A stretch of 64,000 nucleotides of DNA, taken from the NCBI GenBank assembly GCA_003024175.1, contig MDYQ01000027.1, positions 186,001-250,000 on the forward strand. The letters run 5' to 3'. The notes under the pieces are model-generated. The model was not told where the DNA came from and made no database searches. It saw nothing but the letters and a program-made list of their open reading frames with translations. This document shows positions 35,257-47,030 of the stretch, in pieces. Source of the stretch: Planoprotostelium fungivorum (taxonomy: Eukaryota; Evosea; Variosea; Cavosteliida; Cavosteliaceae). Positions within the stretch are counted from its first letter, which is position 1. Each line of letters opens with the position of its first letter. The translations under genes and the position numbers were made by a program.

Positions 35257-37881
35257 ATGGAAGAGCTCAATCGATTGTTACAGAGTCTACCTACATCACA
35301 GAGGGAGGAGATCAGTCGACACATCTCCTCTGGAAATCTGAATGAAGTCAAGCGATTGTTAACATCGGCCAGCCAACCTGATGAATCCACGAAAGCAGAT
35401 CTGGAACAACAACTGACAGCTACAAAGAGTCGATATGAATCAGAGAAGATGAAGCCGGCCGAACCATTGTATCAACCACATTCTCCATCAGAGATCGTCA
35501 GAGGTCACGAATTAGAGAGGAAAAAGTCTGAAGGAGATGAGAAAGGGGATGGACACCTCGTCTTGACGACATTCTGTGGAGAGCAGAAGGCATACAGCAC
35601 GTGTGACGTGTCACAACTGAAGAGGAGTGAGTCTCGACGTCACACTGTGTGCTGATGGATCAGTGGACATTCGAGATCTTTACGTACGTCGCGTCCATCG
35701 AGGGCGATATCTTCTCTGTCGCACTGCATCTCTCTTCTCATTCAGAGTGAGTCACCATCCATCTCTAGATTCTAATCACATCCATCAGGTTGGAATGACC
35801 GCCGCCGTCCTCGATCCACAAGGCGATGCCATCATGTTGTCCATCTATAATTATCCCATCCTTCCTGCCTCTCTGGGTCGTCCGAAGCTGTCCGACATAG
35901 ATGAAGTCTTTCCACTGAACACGATCATGATGATCAAAGAACCATTCTGTCGCTACGGCATGATGGGACAGACCGCAACTGTTCGAGTGGACTCACCCAC
36001 CGACATCATTTTATTGCAATGCGACGACGACAGTATACGACAAATCCAGTGGAGAGAAACTTCCGGGAAAATGTGGCACCCTGAAAAGTTCAAGTACAGC
36101 GCAGAAGAGTACAAGAATCGCGGAAACAAGGTCAGATGCGACATGCGATTCTATCATTGATCGTTGTAGAAATGGGTCGAAAAGTCTTACCTGGGTGCCG
36201 TTCGCTGGTACAGTTTAGGTATCACCCTCTACGGCTCCACACTTGACACCCTCCTCCTCTTCCTCAATCGTTCTCAAGTCTTTCTCAAATTAGAGAGGTA
36301 CAATTCGGCATTGAGAGACATCGACACGGTGATGACTCTGCTCGACTACCCACACGTGAAAGACGAGAGCCTCACCAGCCTGACGAAATGTTTGTACCGC
36401 AAGGCTTGTTCTCTCTACGGCCTCAGGAGATGGAGAGAAGCGATGGAGACGTACGGAGAATTGGAGAAATTGTCCCAGGAAGACTCCAGGAAGGGCGTAC
36501 GACAATGCGAGGCCAGGCTGAGAGAGACCACCGGACAATACGACATCATGCACATGTACGCCAAGACGAAGGAGAATCCCGACGTGAGACTCGACGTGGC
36601 CGATTACGTCGGACCCGTCACCGTGGAGAATCTGTCCCACAAGGGAGAAGGTAGAGGAGTCATCACCACGAGAGACGTAACTGCCGGCGAGCTCCTCCTG
36701 GCATCGAGAGCCGTCTGTGTGGCTTATCCGTCAGACAATCTGAACATCTCGATCAGAAGTTTCAACTTTTTAAACAATTTAATGGATCGAACTACCGACG
36801 TGCTCGCCAGAAATTTTCTCGTGTACCAGTTAGTCGACCAACCAGAGTCCATCCCCATGGTTACGCATCTGTACGCCGGTCCGAATCGTCCGACTCTTCC
36901 GACTTATGACTTTCTCGGAATGCGGAATACGGTCGGACCACACATCGACCCCGAACGCCTGGACTTGGTCACAACGTACAATGCATTCAAACTCGAGCCC
37001 ATCCATTCGAAGGAGAAGAGAGAAGAATCGGCCACTGGATTATTTGACAAGGGATCTCTCTTCAATCACTCTTGTTGTCCCAACGCTGAATGGGTGGGAC
37101 CATCTCTCTTCTCTTCTAGATGATGAGATCTCATCTGAATCTCCATCAGATCTGCTTCGGAGACGTACAGATGATTCGAGCCACGTCCGACGTACCTGCC
37201 GGCTCCGAAGTGTACATCCGTTACGTCCCCGCCGACGATTACGTCTCCCGTACGTCCAACCTGGAGAAATATCTCACCCCTCTCACCTGCAACTGTCCCC
37301 TGTGTATAGAAGACAGAAGAGACGGTCAGAACAATTTGAAGAAGAGAATGGACTTGATCAGTGGAGAGGAGAAGCTATTCAGAGTAGGACAGATCGACCC
37401 CAGCACTTCTCTCAAGGTCATCCGCCAGACCATCACTGCAGTAGAGAGACACGGGAGGGAGCTGAAGGACACGTACCAGAAGCACAGAGAGGAAAAGCCG
37501 GACTTGTTCATGACTTGCATTCGGCTGGCGTTTCTCTACGGAGTTTTATTTGCCGTGACGGGGGACATCGAGAACGTGAAGAAGTCACTCGAACACATGT
37601 TAGAGGCACTGAATCACGTTGGAACGAAATGGGGGGAGAAGAGAGGAGGGAGGAAGAGCATCATCACCGTCGTGCCACGTCACCATCAAGACAATGCGAT
37701 CAACAACATGATCCAGATCTCCGCCAGCTATCGAACGCTGGGAGATGCAGACAAGGCAGAAGACTGGTGGAAAGCTGCAGCTCACACGAGCGACATCGTC
37801 AGAGGTGGCGGCATACCTCTATTCAAAGCCCAGCACGAGAGGGTCCTGTCTGAATTAGACGTGATGCACTACGTGAAATGA
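35257..37881 (+). CDS. TPR and SET-domain protein (SMYD/Set5-like lysine methyltransferase)
   Basis: The N-terminal 130 residues start MEELNRLLQSLPTSQREE and are helical and charged. A TPR-like region follows (YKNRGNK, then SLGITLYGSTLDTLLLFL, CLYRKACSLYGLRRWREAME). The SET domain opens with GEGRGVITTRDVTAGELLLA and has the cofactor motif FNHSCCPNAEW near 37061. An intron at about 37095-37150 follows, then MIRATSDVPAGSEVYIRYVP. The post-SET cysteines CNCPLC lie near 37289. A C-terminal TPR-like region (SYRTLGDADKAEDWWKAAAH) ends the protein. This order, TPR-SET-post-SET-TPR, matches protist and fungal TPR/SET proteins. The methyl acceptor (histone or other protein) cannot be deduced. All SAM-binding landmarks are present, so it is likely active. 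Confidence 0.85.
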
Positions 37882-37910
37882 AGAAGCCTTCACAGCTGCG
37901 TTCGTATGTT

Positions 37911-39117
37911 TTATTTCGATTTATTTCTGCTGTTCTGAATGTAGATCCAGTACGAGTAGGGGAAGGTGGCGATGTATACGGCGTAGAAACCGAGAGCGAA
38001 CAGCCACGTCTGTTTGATGAGAACAGCTAAGAGACCAGTCACGATGCCGATGGCCAAGAGGATCTTGAAGGGGCCGATCGGACCAAACAACGATCTGAAG
38101 ATGTCAGTCTCATCGTGATGCGGGGTGATGATGGAGGACACCGATGGATGTGGATGATGAACATGAGCGATGGGTGATAGATGATGGAGGATGCCACACC
38201 TGTGAATCATCTTGGAAGAGAAAGTGGGCAGGCGAGAGACCAAGAGCATGGACACGAATAGAACGACGGGCATGACGTAGATGGGGTCATCGAAACGGAA
38301 AGAGAAGCCCAAGAGACTGACGCGGTCCCCAAATTGGAAGGACAAGATCATGGGGGAGAGGACGAGAGCTCCACCAGCAGGAGCAGGCACTCCCATGAAA
38401 AAGTTTCGAAAGGCAGCGGAGGCGTTGAAGTCGACACCAGCGTTGAAACGGGCCAGACGGCATGCCTGGATGAGATCAGATACGGAGGATGACGGTATGT
38501 GTGGAAGAGACGACGGTGATGAGAAGAGAGAGGTGGATACCATGCAGACGGCGAAGATGAGACAAATGATCCATCCATAAGCTCCGTATTGGTAACCGGA
38601 CCAGAGGTAGATGAGAATGGCTGGGGCGATACCGAAGTTGACGAGATCAGCCAAACTGTCTAACTCGGCACCAAATCGGCTGCTACCTGGACAAGAAGTT
38701 ATGACGTGGTCGATATGGAATGTGAAATTGCAGGATTTTGATTGTCCTCACCCTTTAAGAGTCTGGCTGCGGGGCCGTCCAAACCATCGAGGAGACCGGC
38801 AGTCAAAATGCACCATACACTGTATTTGAATTCTTTCTCCATTCCAAAATAAACGCTGCTGAGTCCCACCTGCTTTGTGTGAGTGATGCTGATCTGAACG
38901 AACGACAATGCAGTGTGAAATGGAGGGAGGAGCTCACGAAGAGGGCCAAGATAGTGAGAGAGTTTGGAATGACTTTCCTCCACTCCAAGATCTGAGGTCC
39001 AGGAAAAATGGGCCACTCTAAAGCGTGAGACAACATCTCTGCGCCCTCGTGTAAGTCATCTTGCATATTATTGAGTGTCGATCTTGGATCGATCTTCTTT
39101 GGCTTTTCTGTCGTCAT
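37911..39117 (-). CDS. PssA/Cho1-type phosphatidylserine synthase (CDP-alcohol phosphatidyltransferase)
   Basis: The CDP-alcohol phosphotransferase signature is complete across two exons: DGLDGPAARLLKG, then SSRFGAELDSLADL, giving D-x2-DG-x2-AR...G-x3-D-x3-D. Further PssA-type landmarks are NFGIAPAILIYLWS, ACRLARFN and FFMGVPAPAGGALVLSP. Six to eight hydrophobic segments follow; the last exon runs SLFGPIGPFKILLAIG to the stop at 37911. Start MTTEKPKKIDPRSTLNN at 39117. The enzyme joins CDP-diacylglycerol and serine to make phosphatidylserine in the ER or a related membrane. This is the bacterial/yeast/plant-type route rather than the base-exchange PSS1/2 of animals. It is convergent with the SET gene, with only about 30 bp between stops. 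Confidence 0.88.
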
Positions 39118-39494
39118 GTTGTGTGGTTTTGATCTGAGATTCCTGATGTCCGACTGTTCACGGAAATGGTGATTTAAATAGATTTATTCATTTTATCCAT
39201 CTGTAGTGGTGAACACAGCAGCACAAGCATCCGTATACCTCAACTTTATTGTTGAGCTCCATCTGTGATCATCAACAGCTCTCGGTCAGCTAAGCACCGT
39301 TAGATTTCTACCGAGTGAATGATCACTACGTTAACCCTAAGGCATTCGTTCACTTCGAAAGAAAATAAGCGTATAGCTAAATGAACTACGTGTGCTGTGA
39401 GCTGACAGTGCCGGCGTAGAATTTAAATGGGGCTTTTCGGACGTTAAAAACAAACGGCAGTATCAGTCAACACTCCATCACAACGGCTTTCTCA
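39118..39494. other. Divergent intergenic region
   Basis: Promoter region shared by the phosphatidylserine synthase (minus) and the LAMMER kinase (plus). It contains AT-rich stretches and a TTAACCCTAAGG word near 39331, also seen in related form near 57087. No gene recognised. Confidence 0.45.
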
Positions 39495-41004
39495 ATGAGC
39501 AGCGAGAGTGAGAAATCACACAAGCCACAACGGAAGCGGCGGAGGCATTCTACTCCCATACCCGACTGGGATGATTCAGAAAGACACTACCGTGTTATTC
39601 TTGGAGAGAGTCTTACTTCGAGATGTGAGCAATCTTTATGCATTAGTATACAAGATCTGACGGAGTATCATCTGTGATTTGTGATGGCTGACACCACTGC
39701 AGTTAAAGTAATGAGGTTATTGGGGGAGGGTGAGTACTGTACTGCGATGAATCCTCTTCTAATGGTCCACAGGAACATTTGGAAAAGTCGTAGAATGCTG
39801 GGACAGAAAGAGAAAGCGATATGTCGCGGTGAAGATCATCCGCGCCGTCGATCGCTATCGAGAAGTGAGTACAGCGTCTCATCCCCAAATCAGATCCACT
39901 ATCATCCATCACACGATCTGACGTCACATCAGGCCGCCTTCACTGAGATGGACATCTTGAACGACATCGCCGATGGAGATCCTTCGGGGCGTTCCGGTTG
40001 TGTCACTCTCCTCACATGGTTCGATTTCAGAGGGCACTTGTGCATGGTCTTTGAAAGATGGGGGCCTTGCCTCTACGACGTCATCAAGAACAATCGCTAT
40101 CAACCTTTTCCCATCTACATCATCCGATCATTTGCCAGACAGTTGTGCCACTCCATCGCATGTGATCCATCTGTCCATGTTTGCCGTGACTGAAACGTTG
40201 CAGATCTTCACAGTATCAATCTCATTCACACGGGTGGGTGTAGAACAGTTGAGGGCGTTCGCTGATGTTTCTTAGATTTGAAACCAGAGAACATACTGCT
40301 AGAGGACGATCAATTTCGTGTCCTCCCACCCGACCAAAACTCGACTCACCCGGTGACTATTCATCTCCTCCCTCTCCACACGATTTATTTCCATTTATTC
40401 TCATCCCGTTGAGACTGATTCCACCAGCTTCACTTGCCCGTTCGTCCCAATATCGTCTTGATCGACTTTGGTGGAGCAACTTTCAACGACAAACATCACA
40501 CTTCCATCGTTTCAACTCGGCACTACCGTGCACCAGAGGTCATACTAGGTGATGACGTGTGATGATGTCATGCGTCTGATCCCTCCAGACCTGGGTTGGA
40601 CCTTTCCTTGCGACGTATGGAGCATCGGCTGTATTCTCGTAGAATTTTACACTGGAACGGCTCTGTTTCAGACTCACCGCAATGCAGAGCATTTAGCGAT
40701 CATGGAAAAGGTATTGGGACCGCTGCCACACGAGATGATACAGAAGTGAGGATGATGATCGCGAATGTGATGATGATGATCTGATGGAGGACGTAGGAGC
40801 AAGTACTACCAAGATGGAGAGCTGAAATGGATGGACTCAGCGAATCCTTCCAGCTTAAAGTATGTCGAGTCCTGCAGCCCGATGCCGGACATGATCCATG
40901 ACGAAGATTTCTTAGACCTCATTCTGAAGATGTTGACGTACGACACGAAGAAGAGAATTACAGCCAGAGAGGCTCTGAGGCATCCCTTTTTGAATTGCAA
41001 TTGA
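39495..41004 (+). CDS. CLK/LAMMER dual-specificity protein kinase
   Basis: A basic N-terminus ([12 protein letters not shown]) precedes the kinase. [10 protein letters not shown] and [20 protein letters not shown] carry the Gly loop and the ATP-binding Lys. Then come [35 protein letters not shown], the catalytic loop [14 protein letters not shown] (HTD in place of HRD, as in CLKs), DFGGATF and [18 protein letters not shown]. The LAMMER box itself is [14 protein letters not shown] (40687 onward). It ends [15 protein letters not shown]. Members phosphorylate SR splicing factors and themselves on Tyr. Introns are placed inside GEG and just before the catalytic loop. The basic N-terminus suggests nuclear location. 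Confidence 0.93.
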
Positions 41005-41027
41005 AATAAGATAAAATGGCGTTGTAG

Positions 41028-41459
41028 ATGATACGTAAGACCAAATGGCTTGTTCCTTTTCCAGAAAGTTGGTCACAAGAGAACACGAAGAACATGATGC
41101 AGGATCCATACGACAACAACGATTGGAAGTTGAAGGAGATGATCGAGCCCACCTTCTATGGACAACCGTTCGTGGGAGTCTGGGACCATCACGGATGTAC
41201 ATACTTTATCCCATGCCCTCCCCCTGCAGTCTGGCCAATTCCCTTCGAAGAACCATCAGACTTTCCACCCATCAACTCTCACCACCCAGAGCCAATGCCT
41301 CCTGTGTTACATGTCAACAACAAGGATCAAGACCTCCAAGATGAACAGACAAGCTCGTCTCCCACAGTGGTTGATTCGCATCAGAATCGCAAGACGAAGA
41401 ATGTCAGGAGGGCCATCACGATCAATGATTATCTCCCTCCAACATGCAAGCCCAATTGA
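41028..41459 (+). CDS. Hypothetical 143-residue protein downstream of the LAMMER kinase
   Basis: A single open frame begins 24 bases after the kinase stop with MIRKTKWLVPFPESWSQ. It has aromatic and Pro-rich segments (FIPCPPPAVWPIPFEEP) and a basic end (SHQNRKTKNVRRAITIND). The composition looks like a real protein rather than an antisense shadow, but no domain is recognised. It could be a separate small gene, or the tail of a longer kinase isoform if the intervening stop is spliced out. No clear GTGAG donor before the kinase stop supports that. Confidence 0.45.
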   Translation: MIRKTKWLVPFPESWSQENTKNMMQDPYDNNDWKLKEMIEPTFYGQPFVGVWDHHGCTYFIPCPPPAVWPIPFEEPSDFPPINSHHPEPMPPVLHVNNKDQDLQDEQTSSSPTVVDSHQNRKTKNVRRAITINDYLPPTCKPN

Positions 41460-41739
41460 TCACGTCGCACCATGGTCTTACGAATACGATACATAAATGA
41501 ATGCAATAGTAACTCTACTCTTCTCGAAACATGAGTTCTACGTCTGCGAGTGAGGTGATCGTTCTCCTATATTCCACGCACCAATGGTTGTATTCATATC
41601 CAGTACATGTCTACCATGCATATCATCTCACGAAGAACTCATCAGGTGGTCTATGAGCGAGATGTGAGCAGCCGTCACACAAACATCTCGTTCCTATGAA
41701 TAGAAAGGCAATTTTGGTCCATCAAGCTGGAGCTCAAGC

Positions 41740-44700
41740 ATGAAGGCAGCACTTTTCCTTGCTGTCTTCTTCTTCTTTCCCACTTTGAGCGACAGTGAGA
41801 CCATTTCGAAATGCGGGTCTAATGATTATAGCGCTGCTCACGCCCGATGATTGGACATACTGGCAGAAGCAGTCTGAATGGGATTGGATGACAGAACTTG
41901 GACAAGGGAATCAGTACTATTCATCATTTCAACCGGGCGATTCTGGAAGCGATTGGAATGAAGTAGATGACTCTGTTCGATGAACCCTTTGACTGATCTT
42001 CTCCAGGACCACACATCTCTCACAACACTCAAGTCATCCGTCGACTTCGACAGCTACTACGGTAGGCTTCTTTAGATCTCGTGAGACACTGACACCCACA
42101 GCGATTGGATATTATACGTGGGGTCTGCAATATAACATCACCGGGGGAGGTTACATCTACGCCTCGATGTATTACAGAGCTCTTCGGGCTGCGCCCGCCA
42201 CTAACACTGGCACTTTCGGCTCATTCTTTTCTATCTTCTTGAAAAACACACAAGCCATCAATGGGGTGAGCCGTCATCGCATTTGATCTTCCAAACTCAC
42301 GGACATACAGCTCATCATCCAAGTGAAAGACAGCAACAACAACAAGGCTCATTGGACTCTGAATCTACCCGCTCAAACGCCTTGGAGTTATTATCAATTC
42401 AGCAAGTGAGTCATAGTGACATCACCTCTCATTGACGACGAGACAGAAACGACGCCGCCCTCTCTTCAAACTCTTTCAGCTGGTCGGCTGTGACCATGGT
42501 GAATGTAGTCATCACCCCCTCTACTGCTACAGTCGGTTCACTCAGTTTCGCGCTGGCTTCTTTTCTATCCGATGCCAATTATAATTGGACCTTGAGTCGT
42601 CTGCCTTATGGCTCCATCATGGAGGGCGTCGATCGCATCATCGACCGCCAGCCACTGTATGAAGACTTCTCTTCTGGAAAATTGGATCCCAGTTTGTGGA
42701 AAGTCGGTGAGAGGTGAGTCTCTGAGCACCAACATGTCATCTGATCGTCGTCAGATACTGGGGAGGATGTCTCGATAGGTGAGACGATGAAGGATGGTGT
42801 CGGCTGACATCATCACCAGCTACACGTGTCATCACCCCGGAAGTGGTGGCGTCGTGCCTGACAACGTGATGATCGTCAATCGGGCTCTCCGTGGGAGCGA
42901 CAGCCGCATCACATCGACGACTTCCGCCTACAATTCGAGTTACTATCTGAGACTCGAAGTCCACGGGAATAATTACACTGGAGACGTGATGGGAGTCTTT
43001 CCCAATGGATCGAGGAGGGCGGACGTCAACGGTAGGTAGATCTCACACGGCGACATCTGAAGACGATCGCAGGTAACAAGAGAGTGGGAGCTATGATCAC
43101 CACGAACAACTATTATGCTTCGGGTAGTTATCAGGTGGGTCGTGATATCATGAGACGTCAGCGACTGATGACGATAGGTCCGAGCGAAATTAACTCGATT
43201 CGCCGATCCAGTGTCGGGCGGGGGAGGTGTAGTGAATGCCTTTTGGACTTTTCATTACGAAGAGTACGGTGCAACGGATCCGAATTTCAAGTGAATTCAC
43301 ATCACTTTTCCACTTGTTGACTCGATCAGATGTATGCCAGTGGGCTGCTGGTACAGAAGGGCCATGAACGCAGATACGTATTACGCCCGTAACCATGAGA
43401 TCGATATCGAGATTCCAGGTGATAGGATTCTTCATCATCATCACACTTCTCTTCGTCATCATCAACATCATCGTCAGCATCAACATCATCATCTCACGTC
43501 TATCAGGTCACAACAATCCAAATGGAGACGGTATATCCTTCAGCAAGAGTCTCTTCAACTACTGGCAGGGAGAAAATGGAGACAGCACAGGTAGAGCACC
43601 CTACTGTCTCTGGAATGGTACCCAATGGCAACCTGGTACTCTATGTAACTGTGTCGACGATGCATCTGTTGAGGGGTAATGTATTCAAATACACATTGAC
43701 TCTAAATGCATTTAGATGGGATCAATACAAGTCGAACTCGATTCAACATTCCCGAGATCTGAGATACGGAGGAGAAGTGGGACCAGATGGTGAAGATGGA
43801 TGGCACGTCTTCCGAATCGATTGGCACACGGCTAACAGCAGCGTCATGTATTGGGTGGATGGTGTCCTCTTGCACAACTCGACGTCAGACGGCCTCATGA
43901 AGGGACCCGACAATACGAGCGCAACGACAGGTTTTGCTTACGTTCCGTTCATCGCGGGAAGATTTACCATCGGTGCATGGTTTCCTTACGGTAATAATCC
44001 ACTACGACCGACTATTCCCGTACACTGGGCAGGTAAGATCGATGTCGTCAATGTCGAAGGATGACACGCTCACGCAGGAGAGCCCTTATTTGATATGGAT
44101 GCACTCCTCATCGATTGGGTGAAGATAACTCCTTACAACGAGACGGGGGAATGGACACCGAGAGAGACGTATCCTGATACGGGTTATGCTGCGCTGAATG
44201 AATACCCCATCACACCACCCTCTTCGAATCCATCACAAACTGGATCGAGCAGTTCAACCACCATTTCTTCCTCGAAAATCATCACGTCAGCCGCACCCTC
44301 TACAGTATCTCCTTTCATCGGTCTCGTCATCGTTCTCAACGGTGACGTATCATCGATCAGCGTGAGCAGAATCGCCCAGCCGCCTCATCTGAAGCCCACT
44401 CAGAACATGACCGAATTCTTAAATCAATGGAAGCCCCCCGTCGCCACCGCTTTCTCCGTCTCCAATACTGACGTGGAGATCACCTCCAAACAGACTAAGA
44501 GACAGAGTAGTCTGACCCTTTCGGCTACCGTGAGAGGCTCCTTCACACTCGAACAGACAAATTCGGCCATGTCGAATCTAAAGAACGTGACGGTAAATAA
44601 CATGTTGGTGGCTGAAGTGCAAGCGGCAAGTTACAACCAATACGCGGGCAGCGATGTGAGGAGATAGATGATTCGAGGTGAATGACATTCTTTGTCAGGT

Positions 44701-44857
44701 CACCACGGCTGCATCCAGCGATGTGAGCTCATCGAGCGTGAATCCTGCCGCTATCGCGGTACCAATCGTGGTCGCAGCGGTAGTCACAACTGTGGTGGTG
44801 ATCACCGTCATCATCGTCAGACAACGGAAGAGAAGGGCGACGATCGATCCGCAGTAA
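41740..44857 (+). CDS. Membrane-anchored GH16-like (concanavalin A-fold) cell-surface protein
   Basis: Signal peptide MKAALFLAVFFFFPTLSDS, then about 300 N-glycosylation-rich residues. The next region has the glucanase-fold phrases YEDFSSGKLDPSLWKVGE, VIVNRALRGSDSR and YYLRLEVHGNNYTGDVMG. The GH16 active-site motif is HEIDIEIPG near 43394 (E-x-D-x-E intact). Then come NYWQGENGD, HVFRIDWHTANSSVMYWVDG and RFTIGAWFPYG, and ALLIDWVKITPYNETGEWTP. A Ser/Thr-rich stalk, a second small domain (VIVLNGDVSSISVSRIAQPP), one transmembrane helix (VPIVVAAVVTTVVVITVIIV) and a basic tail RQRKRRATIDPQ complete it. GH16 enzymes cut or remodel beta-glucans; wall remodelling or bacterial/fungal prey digestion is inferred. 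The more N-terminal part may be a second, degenerate jelly-roll. Confidence 0.8.
43427..43495. repeat. CATCATCAAC microsatellite in a GH16 gene intron
   Basis: CATCATCA/ACATCATCATC words fill the intron that directly follows the active-site exon. Confidence 0.8.
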
Positions 44858-44967
44858 CTTTATATAAATAAAGAGTCTTCAGATGCATTCGATTCAACAG
44901 ATGGAGACCGTGCACGTCTCGTCGAATGTGTGATGAGAATCAAATCGTTTTGTCTCTTCGATGATGA

Positions 44968-46358
44968 TCACGTGATCAGAACTTCGGGTGATGGCAAGAA
45001 CGACATCTCTACATAGATAACACATCCGGCCGAATTTGTCTTCGTGCACACACACAGAGTCCCTGCTACGTATTCCTTTCATCCATCAGCCGACAAGAAA
45101 TGTCAGCCGACATCAATTTCACCTCCTCAAATAGAGTCAACGTAGAGAGACTCGCATTCTTCTTCCACATCCTGAGATAAACAGGGACCATCTTCGGTTC
45201 CATCTTCTTCGTTGGATATCTCTCGTATGTATCCCACGTGGCTGCATGGATGGAAGTTTGATTGGGATAATGGAACGAGTTGATGAAAGCCAGTCTGTGA
45301 TGCGTCACGATGATGAGACCATGAGATGAGAGATCGTGGAGTGATAGAGGTGAGATGATCACCCGTCGTTGTTTAATTCATCTTCGTAGCCAGTCAGTTT
45401 CCGAAAGGCCTCGTTCGCGTGCAGGAGCACACCGCCTGAGACATTTAGAGTGGGAGGAAAGATGAACTCACGGATTCTCAATATGGTTGGCACCTGAGAT
45501 TGCTCGATGCTGATGATCCTAGACTGATGAAAGATTAACCAATCATGATCACACTGTGCATAAACTTCGTGATGATGATGCTCACCTTGATTAGACACTG
45601 TTTCTCCACGGATAACATCTGCTTCTTTTCCTCCGAAAAAGTTCTGCGAGAAGTTGAGTCTCGACAGGAATAGTCAGAGTTACTCTTCTAAAGCTCTGGC
45701 CGCTATGACCGAGTTACGTTCAGCCGTGAGATATGCTTTCATCTCTTGATGGCCGAACCATCCTCTCAAGTTCATGTCAACACAACATGTTCGAACGAAC
45801 GATTTCACCTGTCCAGCATGATCTTACTCAGTGCATTGACGAGTTTTTGGCTCTCACCCGGCCAACAGAAAGGAATCTCATTCGAAGAGATCTCCTGATG
45901 ATGTATGATGATGTGATCAAGAGATTGAGATGGCTCACCGGTGTATCTTCGAGAGGCCCCAGTAAGAGGTCCCACAGAGGATCGATTTCTGAGGAAATAT
46001 CGGATGAGGAGGGCTCGTCTGGTGAATAATGCACAAGATTTCTCTCTGTGGGAGAGTTGGAATTTGCATCTTGAACGAGGATGGGGCTACTTTCGTGCAA
46101 TCTTGGTGAATCAGCGGCGGATTGATGTGCTGAATCTGATCTTTTTCTCCTCTTCGGTTGATTATCTTGACATTGTTCAGGAATCCCTTTGAAACAGCAA
46201 CGTTTGCAGGGACGTTCTGTTTCTCGTCAATCTTACAGATCGCAAGTGAACTCACGGTTATCACATGATAGGTGGCTGTCAGAACATGGCTTACACGCTC
46301 TCAACGCGCGAACTCGAGGTACAAAGTTGCGATTATAGATGATTTGCTCGTTGGACAT
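44968..46358 (-). CDS. Zn2Cys6 and PAS transcription regulator, ERT1/AcuK-like
   Basis: The first exon starts MSNEQIIYNRNFVPRVRA. The binuclear zinc cluster is split by a 39-nt intron: ACKPCSDSHLSCDN, then QRPCKRCCFKGIPEQC. Spacing is C-x2-C-x6-C-x5-C-x2-C-x8-C, the exact ERT1/AcuK arrangement, followed by a basic linker QPKRRKRSDS. A Ser/Asp-rich region (PDEPSSSDISSEID) leads to a conserved-looking helix (TFSEEKKQMLSVEKQCLIK) and a PAS domain (GGVLLHANEAFRKLTGYEDEL). The last exon, chosen because it keeps GTLCVCTKTNSAGCVIYVE in frame, ends at 44968. In fungi this family controls gluconeogenic and respiratory genes. An alternative start 32 codons upstream (46454) is possible. Confidence 0.8.
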
Positions 46359-47030
46359 CCCGATCGGATGGATGTGTGTTCCGATGTCGTCTCGGTTCGG
46401 GTCTTGCGGATGTTGCGGACAACAAACACTTTGCCTTGGTTTTACTGAGATCATGAGCCGTCAGTCCACTGATGGTACTGAATTAATATCACTCCTGCAC
46501 ATTAATGCGATTCTGCTTACAGGTTGCACGCTTCACCCACGAGACGGCACCGACCCGTGAACTAACGTCACGTAGGGCGTGCACACTTGAGTGTCGCTGA
46601 CAACATACAGCGCAGAACAGCCACTGATTCGGATCAGCCATATAATAATGTACGATGGTATTCTCCACAAATGGCCTACAAAGGAGACATCGTACCAAGC
46701 CAACCTCAGAAAAGTCGACACGGATGACGACACAGTACAGAAGTGAGAAACAGTTACATCACGATTGTTCAATAGCGTCTTTTGGGTGATATCTCGCGAT
46801 GGTTCCGATTGTGCCTGTGCAAAAATCTGACAACCTGACTCATGTGACGCAAGGTATGTAGTCCTCCGTGCCGAGTGTGATGGATATACAGATTAGGCTG
46901 TCTCTTGAGTTCGTATTTCAGAAGAATGCGTGGGAATTTGGCTCAATCAACTGAATCTGAGGTGAACGACTAGATTATCGCATCTGCGCTCGGGTGGTTT
47001 TCTTCTCGGTCATTAACATTCCTAACCAAC
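46359..47030. other. Divergent intergenic region, no gene seen
   Basis: Between the Zn2Cys6 regulator (minus) and the hypothetical gene at 47031 (plus). Two minus-strand frames (46489-46772) have no domain and no splice-supported extension. Promoters of both genes are expected here. Confidence 0.45.

Noticed and set aside
36906-37853. 315-codon plus-strand open frame
   Set aside because: It overlaps the TPR/SET gene in another frame; the SET-frame translation carries the conserved motifs and this one has none.
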